Source: Bacteroidaceae bacterium
GTDB lineage: Bacteria; Bacteroidota; Bacteroidia; Bacteroidales; Bacteroidaceae
Reading direction: 5' to 3'
Length of the DNA stretch: 35,673 nt
Assembly (NCBI GenBank): GCA_017450985.1
Contig: JAFSSN010000186.1
Span: forward strand, 1 to 35,673
Positions 1 to 8,433 of this stretch are shown piece by piece. The notes beneath the pieces were generated by a model. It ran no database searches and had not been told where the DNA came from. It was given only the letters and a program-made list of their open reading frames with translations. Each line of letters starts with the position of its first letter. Position 1 is the stretch's first letter. The position numbers and the translations under genes are program-made.

Positions 1-352
1 AGGAACGGCATGGCGAGAGCACGGAAGGAAGCATGCTGATACAAAGGAACGGCACGGCAAGGACACGGAAGGGAGCATGCTGATACAAAGGAACGGCATG
101 GCGAGAGCACGGAAGGGAGCATGCAGGCACAGAGGAACGGCATGGCAAGGACATGGGAAGAAGCATGCTGATACAAAGGAATGGCACGGCAAGGACACGG
201 GAGGGAACATGCAAGCACAGAGGAACGGCATGGCGAGAGCACGGAAGGAAGCATGCTGATACAAAGGAACGGCACGGCAAGGACACGGAAGGGAGCATGT
301 TGATACAAAGGGATGGCACGGCAAGAGCACGGAAGGTAGCATGCAGGCACAA
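1..352. repeat. 44-bp tandem repeat array, about 8 copies, open at left edge
   Basis: Units begin with AGGAAYGGCAY at 1, 45, 89, 133, 177, 221, 265 and 309, so the period is exactly 44 bp. The array runs off the left end of the window. Units differ at a few sites, and two variant tails alternate (TGCTGATACAA and TGCAGGCACAG). Each unit has a weak 11-bp substructure (GG..A...GCA recurs about every 11 bp). Because 44 is not a multiple of 3, the open frames that cross it are by-products of the repeat and do not look like genes. Function unknown; it lies beyond the terminator of the T9SS operon. Confidence 0.9.
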
Positions 353-420
353 AAAAAGCGTTCATGTTTTATGAGTTGCAGACTCTCTTGAGTCATGAGG
401 CTCACGAAACATGAACGCTT
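351..420 (-). terminator. Intrinsic terminator of the T9SS operon
   Basis: Perfect 14-bp inverted repeat, AAGCGTTCATGTTT at 356-369 and its complement at 407-420. The 37-nt loop holds its own small hairpin (GACTC 381-385 with GAGTC 390-394). Read on the minus strand, the stem is followed by seven T (complement of A351-A357). It lies about 20 bp beyond the gldN stop codon, so it should end the porP-gldKLMN transcript. Confidence 0.8.
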
Positions 421-440
421 GTTATGTATTTCGGATATTA

Positions 441-1649
441 TTAGTGACGCTGGCGGCGTACAGAGACACGCGGTGCAGAAGGGCTCTTGACTTTCTTCTC
501 CTTCGTGTTTGACTTCTGTACTGTAGTGTTGCCTGTCGAAGATGTTCCGCGGCGTGTGTCTGAGCTTGCCACGGTGCGCTTCTTTGAGCTTTCAAGCTTG
601 GCTATGCTGTCGCGGCGTGCAAGCTCGGCAGAATCGACAGGTGTTGTCCAGATGTGCTGCTCGAAGTCTGTCATCTGCTTTTCGATGCGTGCCTGCTCCG
701 TCTTTACTTCCGAAGGCTTAACATTCTCCGCAAGCAGCTTGCCCTGCATGTTGTTAGTCATGTAGATTGTGCCCTTGTACTTGTTTGTATCGAAGAAGTC
801 TGCCATAGACATGGTGGCAGCATTGTTGATGTTTGAAGTCATGACGGTATGGGCACTGAGGTAGGTGACAATATCATCGTACTTGACCCAGAAAAGAGGC
901 TTCAGAACGGCGGAAGAGCCTGAGTCCTCGCTTGCACTGCCTTCCTCGCCGTCAGCGTCCTCTGTGCCCTCATCGTCGCTTCCTCCAAAGCTGAAGGAGC
1001 TGTCCGAGCCGAAGCTGAAACGGTCGTGGAGCACAGGGCAGAGGGCTACGACGCGGCTGTGATACGTAGCCGTGTTCTGGTCGTAGTAGCTGCTTTCCTT
1101 GACATAGTACGAAAGGACATCGGCAGAAGGTATATTGCTGTCATCCACCTTTATTGTTTCATTCTGAGTGTCGTGAGCAATGTTGAACTTCTCGACAAAA
1201 GACGCGAAGTTCAAGCGTCGTGCCTCAGAGAAGTCCTCGCGCTCGCTATAGTACTCGTACACAGGAATCTTGCCGTTGTTGAAGAGGCGGAAGAGAAGCG
1301 TGAAGAGGTTCATCTGATTGCCCTGAGGCTCGACTGGATAATAGAGTGCAGCGTTCTCGTCCTTTCTGAGGTCGAGAGTGCGGTAGAGGTCACGGCGCCA
1401 GTCCACTTCCTTAGGCATTGGAACAGCCGTAGGAAACATAAGCTCGGCACGGCTCACCGTTGTCGTCTTTGTCTCAGTGTTACGACGGCGGTTCGCAGTC
1501 GTGGTGCGTCGGTTGGCGCCAGTACGGCTGGTTGTGGTGGTCGTTCCCCTATTGTTGTTCTGAACACGTCTCTGGGCAGGCTGTGCCTCCATCTGACACA
1601 TGGCAGTCTGCAATGCAAAGAGCGTAAGTATGAACAGTATCTTCTTCAT
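441..1649 (-). CDS. gldN: T9SS component GldN/PorN
   Basis: 402 residues starting MKKILFILTLFALQTAMC, a signal peptide with likely cleavage near residue 18-22. The mature protein contains the GldN core (PMPKEVDWRRDLYRTLDL, then ALYYP and NLFTLLFRLFNNGKIPVYEY). In the family, GldN/PorN is periplasmic and assembles with the lipoprotein GldK into the large ring under the outer membrane. Two low-complexity parts stand out: an Arg/Thr/Asn-rich stretch just after the signal peptide and a Ser/Asp/Glu-rich acidic insert near residues 220-245; the C-terminus is basic. It is the last gene of the operon, starting 15 nt after the gldM stop. Identification rests on the core motifs and on gene order; the variable insert is not explained. 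Confidence 0.93.
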   Translation of the reverse strand: MKKILFILTLFALQTAMCQMEAQPAQRRVQNNNRGTTTTTSRTGANRRTTTANRRRNTETKTTTVSRAELMFPTAVPMPKEVDWRRDLYRTLDLRKDENAALYYPVEPQGNQMNLFTLLFRLFNNGKIPVYEYYSEREDFSEARRLNFASFVEKFNIAHDTQNETIKVDDSNIPSADVLSYYVKESSYYDQNTATYHSRVVALCPVLHDRFSFGSDSSFSFGGSDDEGTEDADGEEGSASEDSGSSAVLKPLFWVKYDDIVTYLSAHTVMTSNINNAATMSMADFFDTNKYKGTIYMTNNMQGKLLAENVKPSEVKTEQARIEKQMTDFEQHIWTTPVDSAELARRDSIAKLESSKKRTVASSDTRRGTSSTGNTTVQKSNTKEKKVKSPSAPRVSVRRQRH

Positions 1650-1664
1650 AAACGAATCTTTTTA

Positions 1665-3224
1665 TCAATTTATAATGACTTCAACAGACGACGGCAGCGT
1701 GCGCTGTATGCCGTCAGGTCCTATGACCTTAATGCGCGAGATGTTGAATATCTTGCCTCTGCTGAGTGAGCGTATGCGTGAAATCTGGTTCGGAGTGAAG
1801 CTTGCTGAGTTGCTGACCTCTGGCATGGCGTTTCCCATTCGGTCAACGAACACTGTCTCGAAGCCTACGACGCGGAAGGCTATGTTGAGCAGTCCGTCGT
1901 CGATGGCAGCTCCTATGCCGCCCGCCGTGAGAAGCACCTGCTTGGAGATGCGGCCTCCCTTAAAGCGGTCCTTGTTGCCCGAGGCATCCTGCACCTCGAT
2001 GTATCCTGTAGGGTCAGGGAGCTTGCGCACGTGGAACTCGAACTTGCCCATCTGCTGCTGGCGGCCCTCGTTCTCAGCCGTCACGGTGAACACGGCATCG
2101 GTTCCGACCTTCGACGGCACGGCAACATACTGGCCGTTGCCCTTCTTAGTGAGCGTACCGTTGGTCATTGAGACGTTAATCTTGTTGGCAGGTACGCCAG
2201 GCACACTAACGCTTATAGGGTTCTGGTAGCCTGCGTAGAGCATGTTCATGAGCGTGGCTGACACGGTTGCAGACGGTTCCACTACCGTATATGGCTGCTC
2301 GAACTCTCGTCGTATCTCCTCGCCGTTGCCGTTGTGCATGACGATGTAGCCCTTGAGCGTGAAGTCGCCGACAGAGTTGCACACCGTCTCGAAGTGGCCG
2401 TTGGAAGACTTCAGCAGCGTGTTGCCCACGTAGATGTCAGGGCGCTGTGTAGTATCGACCGCAGCCATGACTATGTCGGCAGAGAAAGAGCCTCCGCGCA
2501 CGACCGTCTTGGAACTTGGAATGACAAACGCGCTAATCTGGTTCACGCGCACGTCCTTCACGTCGATGTTAGAAATCAGCTTGTGCAATATCTGGCTCTC
2601 GGCTTGCTTCACATCCGTCTGAAGCTTGGTCAGGAGTGTGACTGCAGCCACCACAGGGGTGTTCTCGAACATATATTCTTGCCAGTTCTTTCCGAGGCCG
2701 GAAAGAGTGGACGGCACTTCGGTCGAGAGATTGCTGCCTATGATGCGTCGCTGCACGGAGTCGTTGATGATGCGTAGCACCTTCTCCCTGTAGCCGTCGA
2801 TGGCAGCCTTAAGCTTTGCGCCCTTTCCCACTCCAGGGGCAAGCATCACGTGCGTGGCAGCCTCGAGGTTGTCGCGGCTCTTGATGTTGTGCACATCGCC
2901 GTCCTTGCCGTCCGCCTCGCGAACGATGTCCACCTTGAGCTGCTCCGCGAAGTCGTAGAGCGAGTCAGTGGCAGCCTTCACGTGCATAGCCTTCTGGTAC
3001 CAAGCGCGCGTCTTCTCCGGGTTCTGCTTCATAGCGTCCTCCAGCGTGGCATAGATAGCCTCGTTCTGCACGCTTGAGTTATCCTTGGTACGGTTAAGTC
3101 CTTCGTCAACGAGGGAGAAACCTTTCAGCACGTCCGAACTTACGTTCATGGCAAGCATGGCCATCAGAACGACGTACATGAGGTTAATCATCTTTTGACG
3201 AGGTGTAATCTTCTTCTTTGCCAT
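1665..3224 (-). CDS. gldM: T9SS motor component GldM/PorM
   Basis: 519 residues, the usual family length. The N-terminus MAKKKITPRQKMINLMYVV, followed by MAMLAMNVSSDVLKGF, is diagnostic for GldM: one cytoplasmic-membrane helix (about residues 12-30) followed by a long periplasmic part made of several beta-rich domains. GldM pairs with GldL in the inner membrane to form the proton-driven rotary motor, and its periplasmic shaft reaches the GldK-GldN ring to energise secretion across the outer membrane. Start codon is ATG, 5 nt after the gldL stop, so the two motor genes are probably translationally coupled. gldN follows after 15 nt. Confidence 0.95.
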   Translation of the reverse strand: MAKKKITPRQKMINLMYVVLMAMLAMNVSSDVLKGFSLVDEGLNRTKDNSSVQNEAIYATLEDAMKQNPEKTRAWYQKAMHVKAATDSLYDFAEQLKVDIVREADGKDGDVHNIKSRDNLEAATHVMLAPGVGKGAKLKAAIDGYREKVLRIINDSVQRRIIGSNLSTEVPSTLSGLGKNWQEYMFENTPVVAAVTLLTKLQTDVKQAESQILHKLISNIDVKDVRVNQISAFVIPSSKTVVRGGSFSADIVMAAVDTTQRPDIYVGNTLLKSSNGHFETVCNSVGDFTLKGYIVMHNGNGEEIRREFEQPYTVVEPSATVSATLMNMLYAGYQNPISVSVPGVPANKINVSMTNGTLTKKGNGQYVAVPSKVGTDAVFTVTAENEGRQQQMGKFEFHVRKLPDPTGYIEVQDASGNKDRFKGGRISKQVLLTAGGIGAAIDDGLLNIAFRVVGFETVFVDRMGNAMPEVSNSASFTPNQISRIRSLSRGKIFNISRIKVIGPDGIQRTLPSSVEVIIN

Positions 3225-3229
3225 CCCGC

Positions 3230-4168
3230 TTAACTTATTTTCATTTTCAGAGCCTCAACCATCTTGGCATAAACTTCGTTCAACTCCTGGAGCTGAGCAG
3301 CAAGACGCTTGGTCTGCTCGTTCACGTCGTCGATAGTTGACGACTGCGTGCCCACGCTCTTGAGCTGAAGCTCATAGAAGCGGTTGATGCCCGTAAGAGT
3401 ACGGTTCATTGTTTCCATCTCCTCAGAGTCGCGAGTGAGACGTGCGCTCTGCTCTGCCACCTTCTTCAGGGTCTCGGTCAAGTCAGTGAGCTGGTTGACG
3501 TAATCCGTCGTAGCACGCTGCATGTCTGGCGTCATGCCCTGGAACTGAGCAGCCTGGAATGCAGGTACAGACGCTGACGAGATGTTCTCGGCAAGCTCTG
3601 CAGCATTGACGATAGTGACTGGCGTAGGAGTAGGATTTGCCGCAGGTTCGCCGCTTGCACCCTGTGCGCCGTTAGCCTGAGCCGCGTTGCCGAGGCTTGC
3701 AGCAGCATTGGCAAGGGCAGCAGCCGTCTCCTCAGATATGCCTGCACCGCCGCCTACGACTACCGTGCCACCCGCAGGAACGTCACCGGCAGCCACCGTG
3801 CCGCCCGGTACTCCGCCGCCCACATATACCGTGCCTCCGGCAGGTACGTTGCCCATGTTGGCAGCAGCACGTGCGAGAGCCTCAGCCGTATCGTCGGTGA
3901 ATATGGCATTACGCGCATCCTCAGCAGCGTTCTCCACATCCTCGCCTATGGCAGTCTGATGCTCAAATCCGGCAAGGAAGAACACTACCACCTCGGTACC
4001 CATTCCGAGGAACAGCATAACGTCCGCTCCGGTGATGTGAGTAAGCTTGAAGAGGGCACCTGCAATAACGACCGATGCACCCCAACTGTATGCGAAGTTC
4101 AGAAACGTCTGACCCTTCTGACTGTCCATCCATTTCTGGATGCCTGACAACTTATATTTCTTTGCCAT
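3230..4168 (-). CDS. gldL: T9SS motor component GldL/PorL
   Basis: 312 residues. Two transmembrane helices near residues 24-44 and 48-67 match GldL. The buried acidic residue in helix 2 (Glu59 in GMGTEVVVF) is of the kind proposed for proton conduction in this family. The cytoplasmic part is alpha-helical, with heptad-like C-terminal stretches. Unusual is a Gly-rich segment at 108-141 with three related repeats (VPAGGTVYVGGG, VPGGTVAAGD, VPAGGTVVVGGG), flanked by two similar Ala-rich helices (ALARAAANMGN and ALANAAASLGN). This looks like an internal duplication in the linker between membrane part and coiled coil. The gene sits between gldK (147-nt gap) and gldM (5-nt gap). Confidence 0.93.
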   Translation of the reverse strand: MAKKYKLSGIQKWMDSQKGQTFLNFAYSWGASVVIAGALFKLTHITGADVMLFLGMGTEVVVFFLAGFEHQTAIGEDVENAAEDARNAIFTDDTAEALARAAANMGNVPAGGTVYVGGGVPGGTVAAGDVPAGGTVVVGGGAGISEETAAALANAAASLGNAAQANGAQGASGEPAANPTPTPVTIVNAAELAENISSASVPAFQAAQFQGMTPDMQRATTDYVNQLTDLTETLKKVAEQSARLTRDSEEMETMNRTLTGINRFYELQLKSVGTQSSTIDDVNEQTKRLAAQLQELNEVYAKMVEALKMKIS

Positions 4169-4315
4169 ACTATCTATTGTAAATGATTGTCGGTGAGTGA
4201 CTGGCGGAGCGTCGGAAGCCCGACTGCGGATGCGCCATCCTACCTATCGAATTAAACGTTCAAATTAACATGGCCGAGGCTTCCTGCCTACGGTCATCGT
4301 CCCCGGTGTCGGAGA

Positions 4316-5767
4316 CTATCGTCGTGCCCTGCTTGCCGTGCCCACCTGACTGCGCACGCAGCGGAAACCTATGTACGAGCGTCCCACATTCTGGTACTCG
4401 CTGGTACGCCAGGCCGACTTGATGTAGCTCTCAGGGTCTTTCCAAGAACCGCCTCTCACGCTCTTCTTCTTCAGCACGTAAGGGTCTTCCTTGGCAGCAT
4501 TGTAGAGCAGCGTAGGGTTCATATCGCTCATGGAGAGCACGCCCGCCTCAGTATATACGTTGTTTGTCCACTCAGCCACGTTACCTGCCATGTCGTACAA
4601 GCCGTTGCTGTTGGCACTGTAGATACCCGTCTTTGAAGTTATCAGGTTACCGTCCTTGGTATAGTTACCACGGTCCGGCTTAAAGTTGGCATAGAAGCAT
4701 CCCCTGTCGCTTGCCACGCCGTCCTGCTCCCACGGCAGCTCGTTGCCGTTCTTGCCGCGCGCCGCAAACTCCCACTCAGCCTCGGTAGGAAGGCGGTAGC
4801 GCTGAATGTACTTGGCGGCAGAGCCCAGTCCCTTCACGAGGAAGTCGGTGCGCCAGTTGCAGAAAGCATTAGCCTGCTCCCAGTTCACGCCCACTACAGG
4901 ATAGTCGTTGAAGTTGGCATGAGTGAAGTACAGACGCATGTATATCTCGTTCTCGGCATTCTGGAAGTCGTTAATCCAGCACGTAGTGTCAGGATATACA
5001 TTCACGATGTAAGTATTCACGAAGTCCCAGTAGCTTGACAGAGGTCGTGTGATAGTCTCGCGGTGTATCACGCCGTCGTCATCGACGTAAGCCGTGTCCT
5101 TGCTAATCATGACCTGCTCGTCAGGATTAGGCTGCACGTCGGTGTTGAGGTTGCGCTCGGCAGGGTTGAGACGGTACTTGCGCTTGGCAGCCATAACATA
5201 GTCGAACACCTCGTAGCGGTAGTTCAGCTGGCTCACATCGAGCATCTTCTCTCCCGTCACAGGATGCACCGTGTAGAGACTCTCTACAGCCCTCTGCTGA
5301 TTCTCGTCAAGATTGCGCGGAATAGCCTTGTCCCAGTTGAGATGCGGCTTGATAGGCTGGTCGTCCTTGTCCGTGTCGATGATGTACGACTCGTCGCCGC
5401 CGTAGTTAGGGTCGGCAAGGCGAGTACGGATGATGGAGTCACGCACCCAGTACACGAACTGGCGGTACATGGCATTCGTAACCTCCTTTTCGTCCATCCA
5501 GAAGGCATCGACGGAAATCTCACGCGACGGCATTTCCTTGCCCCACAGCGAGTCGGTAGTCTCCGAGCCCATCTTGAGCGAGCCGCGCTTCACCAACACC
5601 ATGCCGTAGGGAGCAGGCTCGTATATTGCTACACCGCCTATACCCGTCACCTCTCCGCCTCGGGCGTTCACATTGCCGCCGACGGAGAAACATGAGTGCA
5701 ACATGAGTGAGACACTCACTGCACACACAGTAAAGAATGCAAAAAACAGCAGATTCCTATTCTTCAT
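4316..5767 (-). CDS. gldK: T9SS lipoprotein GldK/PorK
   Basis: 483 residues from ATG at 5767. An in-frame TTG 27 nt upstream would add nine residues, but the ATG gives a clean lipoprotein signal (MKNRNLLFFAFFTVC, then a lipobox with Cys26 in LMLHSC). The rest is an FGE/sulfatase-modifying-factor fold: GMVLVKRGSLKMGS, then DYPVVGVNWEQANAFCNWR, RLPTEAEWEFAARG, GLYDMAGNVAEW, and a C-terminal VRGGSWKD and GFRCVRS. In the family this fold is structural; GldK is an outer-membrane lipoprotein that forms the periplasmic ring with GldN. It starts 31 nt after the porP stop. Identification is very secure from fold, lipobox and gene order. Confidence 0.95.
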   Translation of the reverse strand: MKNRNLLFFAFFTVCAVSVSLMLHSCFSVGGNVNARGGEVTGIGGVAIYEPAPYGMVLVKRGSLKMGSETTDSLWGKEMPSREISVDAFWMDEKEVTNAMYRQFVYWVRDSIIRTRLADPNYGGDESYIIDTDKDDQPIKPHLNWDKAIPRNLDENQQRAVESLYTVHPVTGEKMLDVSQLNYRYEVFDYVMAAKRKYRLNPAERNLNTDVQPNPDEQVMISKDTAYVDDDGVIHRETITRPLSSYWDFVNTYIVNVYPDTTCWINDFQNAENEIYMRLYFTHANFNDYPVVGVNWEQANAFCNWRTDFLVKGLGSAAKYIQRYRLPTEAEWEFAARGKNGNELPWEQDGVASDRGCFYANFKPDRGNYTKDGNLITSKTGIYSANSNGLYDMAGNVAEWTNNVYTEAGVLSMSDMNPTLLYNAAKEDPYVLKKKSVRGGSWKDPESYIKSAWRTSEYQNVGRSYIGFRCVRSQVGTASRARR

Positions 5768-5798
5768 TTCAACAATTATTTTTCTCTTGACCAAGTTA

Positions 5799-6740
5799 TT
5801 ACAACCATCGGACAGACTTATACATGTTACGTCCTTTCTTAAACAAGTCGAGGTTGGTCTTGTAACCCACCACCAACTCGTGCGAACCGTTCACCATTCC
5901 TATGCCCGATGTGTACATCTGGTATGAATAGCCGAGCGCAATGCCATGGAATACACCGCCCAGCATAAACGTGGTTGACACATCGGGGCTGTAGCCCAAG
6001 CCTGCATACAACTTACGTTCCTCATATTCATAAACAACCTTACATTGCACGTCCTCCCTCCATGTCTGCCAGTCGGTCATCACAAGAAGCGAGGGTTGTA
6101 ATGTCAATAACGTATTTTTGAGTTTAATATTGCCTCCTCCCATAAAAAAATATGACGAAGGAAACTGAACCTCATATTTTTCGCCGGCCGTCACCGTTGG
6201 CGACGTTAGGTGCATCACCGATGCTCCAGCCCACAGGTTGGGCATGGTGTAATACACTCCGGCATTAAAGTCAAGCACGTTGCCGTCCACCGCCGAAGTC
6301 GGGAAGGCAGGGTCGTTGACATCCTCAAGCTTCACCTTCGAGCCGTCGAGCTTCTCGCTCAACATTCCCATGCTCACGCCGCCCGCCAGACGCCCTTTCA
6401 GTCCTATCTTGGCATTGTAGGCATACTGCACGCTAATCTTAGTCGTGGTGAACATTCCGACACGGTCGCTCAGCAAGCTCAAGCCTCCGCCGTGGCGCGG
6501 ACTGAGGAAGTAGATAGGCATGTCGGCACCCACGTACATCGTGGCAGGCGCATCCTCATATCCCATCATCTGCATGGAATAGGCTCCCGACACGCTCAGC
6601 ATGCCGTCGGCACCCGACACAGCGGGATTATAATACGACTTCAGGGCTGTGTAGTCGGCAAACTGCACATCCATCTGTGCCTCAGCCGTGGCGGCACCAA
6701 GCACAAGAAGTATAACACTCGTAAATAATCTCACTTTCAT
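5799..6740 (-). CDS. porP: T9SS outer-membrane protein, PorP/SprF family
   Basis: 313 residues from ATG at 6740; a GTG nine bases upstream would add three residues with no benefit. A signal peptide (MKVRLFTSVILLVLGAATAEA) is followed by QMDVQFADYTALKSYYNPA, the typical N-terminus of PorP/SprF proteins. The rest alternates short hydrophobic strands, consistent with an outer-membrane beta-barrel. In this family the protein helps anchor or deliver T9SS components and cargo at the outer membrane. It is the first gene of the operon and lies about 250 nt downstream of the predicted start of transcription. Several porP paralogues usually occur per genome, so a specific partner cannot be assigned, but its place here matches the core porPKLMN cluster. 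Confidence 0.92.
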   Translation of the reverse strand: MKVRLFTSVILLVLGAATAEAQMDVQFADYTALKSYYNPAVSGADGMLSVSGAYSMQMMGYEDAPATMYVGADMPIYFLSPRHGGGLSLLSDRVGMFTTTKISVQYAYNAKIGLKGRLAGGVSMGMLSEKLDGSKVKLEDVNDPAFPTSAVDGNVLDFNAGVYYTMPNLWAGASVMHLTSPTVTAGEKYEVQFPSSYFFMGGGNIKLKNTLLTLQPSLLVMTDWQTWREDVQCKVVYEYEERKLYAGLGYSPDVSTTFMLGGVFHGIALGYSYQMYTSGIGMVNGSHELVVGYKTNLDLFKKGRNMYKSVRWL

Positions 6741-6999
6741 ATATAGCACTTGAGTCTCGCAAGCAGCACTATTGCCTCACTTGCCTGTAGTCGAACGGAG
6801 CATGAAGGCATCAGCCTCACTTCGTTCCACGGAGTAAAAGGGCGAACGGTTAGTTAACGATTCAAGACTGCGAACCGCGGACAGACGTCCACGCCAGCCC
6901 GCACTCTCGGCTTTTCACTTTCAACTTTCAACTCGCGAGGCAGCGCTCCGCGAAGTCCACTCCTCTCTAATTCCGATACTTCAGTATAGTATTTAACTG
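6741..6999 (-). other. Long 5' leader of the T9SS operon, with repeat remnant
   Basis: No gene is seen here. If transcription starts about 7 nt downstream of the -7 box at 7000-7007, the porP mRNA has a leader of about 250 nt, whereas the other promoters in this window lie 15-50 nt from their start codons. The segment around 6815-6860 resembles the outer edge of the MITE-like repeats at 9181 and 21221 (CRYGGAGTAAAA followed by GRRCG). A pyrimidine-rich stretch near 6910-6930 resembles the middle of the 21221 copy. No riboswitch class was recognised. Confidence 0.45.
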
Positions 7000-7032
7000 C
7001 AAAGTTAATAATTTATTGCCTTACAGCCCAAA
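7000..7032 (-). promoter_or_regulatory. Promoter of the porP-gldKLMN operon
   Basis: On the minus strand, TTTG (7029-7032) is separated by 21 nt from TAACTTTG (7000-7007). This matches the Bacteroidota consensus TTTG-N19-21-TAnnTTTG at every defined position. It is the only good match in the spacer between the ATPase gene and porP. Confidence 0.7.
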
Positions 7033-7101
7033 ATATCCCATTTTAAGTGTACTTTACACCCTCATTTTCTCTCCCAGCCACGGCATTTTCATTCCAACGC
7101 C

Positions 7102-8385
7102 CTACTTCAGCAGCCAATCGAGCAGCGAACACACGCGGATGCTCTTGCCGTCAACCTCCACCGTGCGCGACTCCGTGAAGGCAACCAGCGTGAGATTGTC
7201 GCAGCCGAGAGCCTCCGAAGCCCTGACCAGAGCCGACGTCTCGCGCTCCATCACCTTCGGACTGTCCACATCATAGGCAACCTGTATGAGTTCCTGCGCC
7301 TTATTGCGGCTGCACACCACGAAGTCCACCTCCTTGGCACGCGAGTTGGGGCGGTAGTAATACACGTCGAGGAAGTCGAACGAGCATCGTCGCAGCAGCT
7401 CTATATATACCACGTTCTCCATTCTCCAGCCCACGTTCTCGGCAGCCATCGAATTGGCACGGTTATTCTCCATGCCCACATCAATGACATACACCTTCTC
7501 GCCCGTGATGCGCTCCTTGCTCTTGAACGAATGGCGCGGCAGCACCCTCAACAGGAAAGCCTGCTGCAAGTAATCGAGATAGCGTTTCACTGTCTTGTCC
7601 GACACGCCCAGCACCGAAGCCAGCTCGTCAAAGTTGGCAACCTGACACGTGTTGTTAATGAAGTGATTGGCTATCGAGCGCAGCACCTCCACGTTTCTCA
7701 CCTTGTAGCGGCTTCTGATGTCCTTCTGCACCACAGCCTCAATCAGCCCCTGAATGTAGCTCCGCTTGTTGCGCAGCCTCTGCATCTCAGGAAAACCGCC
7801 GTCGTTCAGATAGTCGAACAGCGCGCGCTTCCTGTCAGCCTCAGCCTTGGTCGTTATGCCCGTCGTGTCGATGCCGTGAAAGGCACAGTACTCAGCGAAA
7901 GAGAACGGATAGAGGCATATCTCGTTGTATCGTCCCGTGAGATGCGTGGCAAGCTCGCTACTCAGCAGCCTCGCGTTGCTTCCCGTCACGAACACTCGCA
8001 CCTGGTTACGCAGCAGACGGTTGATGAACAGTTCCCAACCCTCCACGTTCTGTATCTCGTCGAAGAACAGGTACGGCACGTCCGTTCCGTAAATCTGATA
8101 CAGACACGAAAGCAGCAGATTCAAGTCGGCCACCTCCATGCCCGCAAGACGGTCGTCGTCGATATTGGCATAGCCGTAGCGCACACCGTGGTCTTTAAGC
8201 ACCTTATGGCACAACGTAGATTTGCCGCTCCTTCGAACGCCAATCACGACCTGCGCCAACGGACTGTCAAACTCAAAGAGATTTTCCTCCCTTCTGTTCA
8301 CCCACTGCGCAGTCTTGTACCTTTCCACCTCTTCTTTCTGCTCCGCAAGTACCTGAAGCATAACTTTTTCATCTACCATAGGCAT
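7102..8385 (-). CDS. AAA-family ATPase with C-terminal DUF4143 domain (copy 1)
   Basis: 427 residues. Walker A GVRRSGKST at 49-57 and Walker B YLFFDE at 105-110 are followed by IQNVEGWE, sensor-like VFVTGSNARLLSSELATHLTGR, and PFSFAEYCAF, all typical of the AAA_14/DUF4143 family. A helix-turn-helix-like stretch (ELASVLGVSDKTVKRYLDYL) follows. The C-terminal domain carries KEVDFVV, which resembles the core of restriction-endonuclease-like folds. Members are common in Bacteroidota, often in many copies, and their role is not established. Start ATG 8385; ATG 8379 is also possible. It is transcribed alone. Its promoter (8402-8433) overlaps the nearest unit of a 32-bp repeat array, which suggests repeat-based regulation. 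A paralogue is at 21706-22950. Confidence 0.88.
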   Translation of the reverse strand: MPMVDEKVMLQVLAEQKEEVERYKTAQWVNRREENLFEFDSPLAQVVIGVRRSGKSTLCHKVLKDHGVRYGYANIDDDRLAGMEVADLNLLLSCLYQIYGTDVPYLFFDEIQNVEGWELFINRLLRNQVRVFVTGSNARLLSSELATHLTGRYNEICLYPFSFAEYCAFHGIDTTGITTKAEADRKRALFDYLNDGGFPEMQRLRNKRSYIQGLIEAVVQKDIRSRYKVRNVEVLRSIANHFINNTCQVANFDELASVLGVSDKTVKRYLDYLQQAFLLRVLPRHSFKSKERITGEKVYVIDVGMENNRANSMAAENVGWRMENVVYIELLRRCSFDFLDVYYYRPNSRAKEVDFVVCSRNKAQELIQVAYDVDSPKVMERETSALVRASEALGCDNLTLVAFTESRTVEVDGKSIRVCSLLDWLLK

Positions 8386-8401
8386 CGTCTTTTATTGCCC
8401 G

Positions 8402-8433
8402 CAAATATATGCCTTATTCCGATAAAATGCAAA
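8402..8433 (-). promoter_or_regulatory. Promoter of ATPase copy 1, embedded in the repeat array
   Basis: Minus-strand TTTG (8430-8433), 20-nt spacer, TATATTTG (8402-8409): a full consensus match. The TTTG box straddles the end of the first array core (8419-8430), so the array core fills most of the region between -33 and -7. The leader to ATG 8385 would be about 10 nt. Confidence 0.65.

Noticed and set aside
77..374. Open frames in the 44-bp repeat
   Set aside because: 44 is not divisible by 3, so the frames just cycle through the repeat; no start signal or family.
1026..1769. 247-codon plus-strand frame opposite gldN and gldM
   Set aside because: It crosses two well-supported genes and their gap on the other strand; shadow of high-GC coding sequence. 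The same holds for other long frames opposite gldK, porP, the esterase, ispG and dnaE.
7102..8385. Transposition helper ATPase (IstB-like)
   Set aside because: The layout with a C-terminal KEVDFV domain and the GSNAxxLSSE motif fits the DUF4143 family, and no transposase gene is adjacent.
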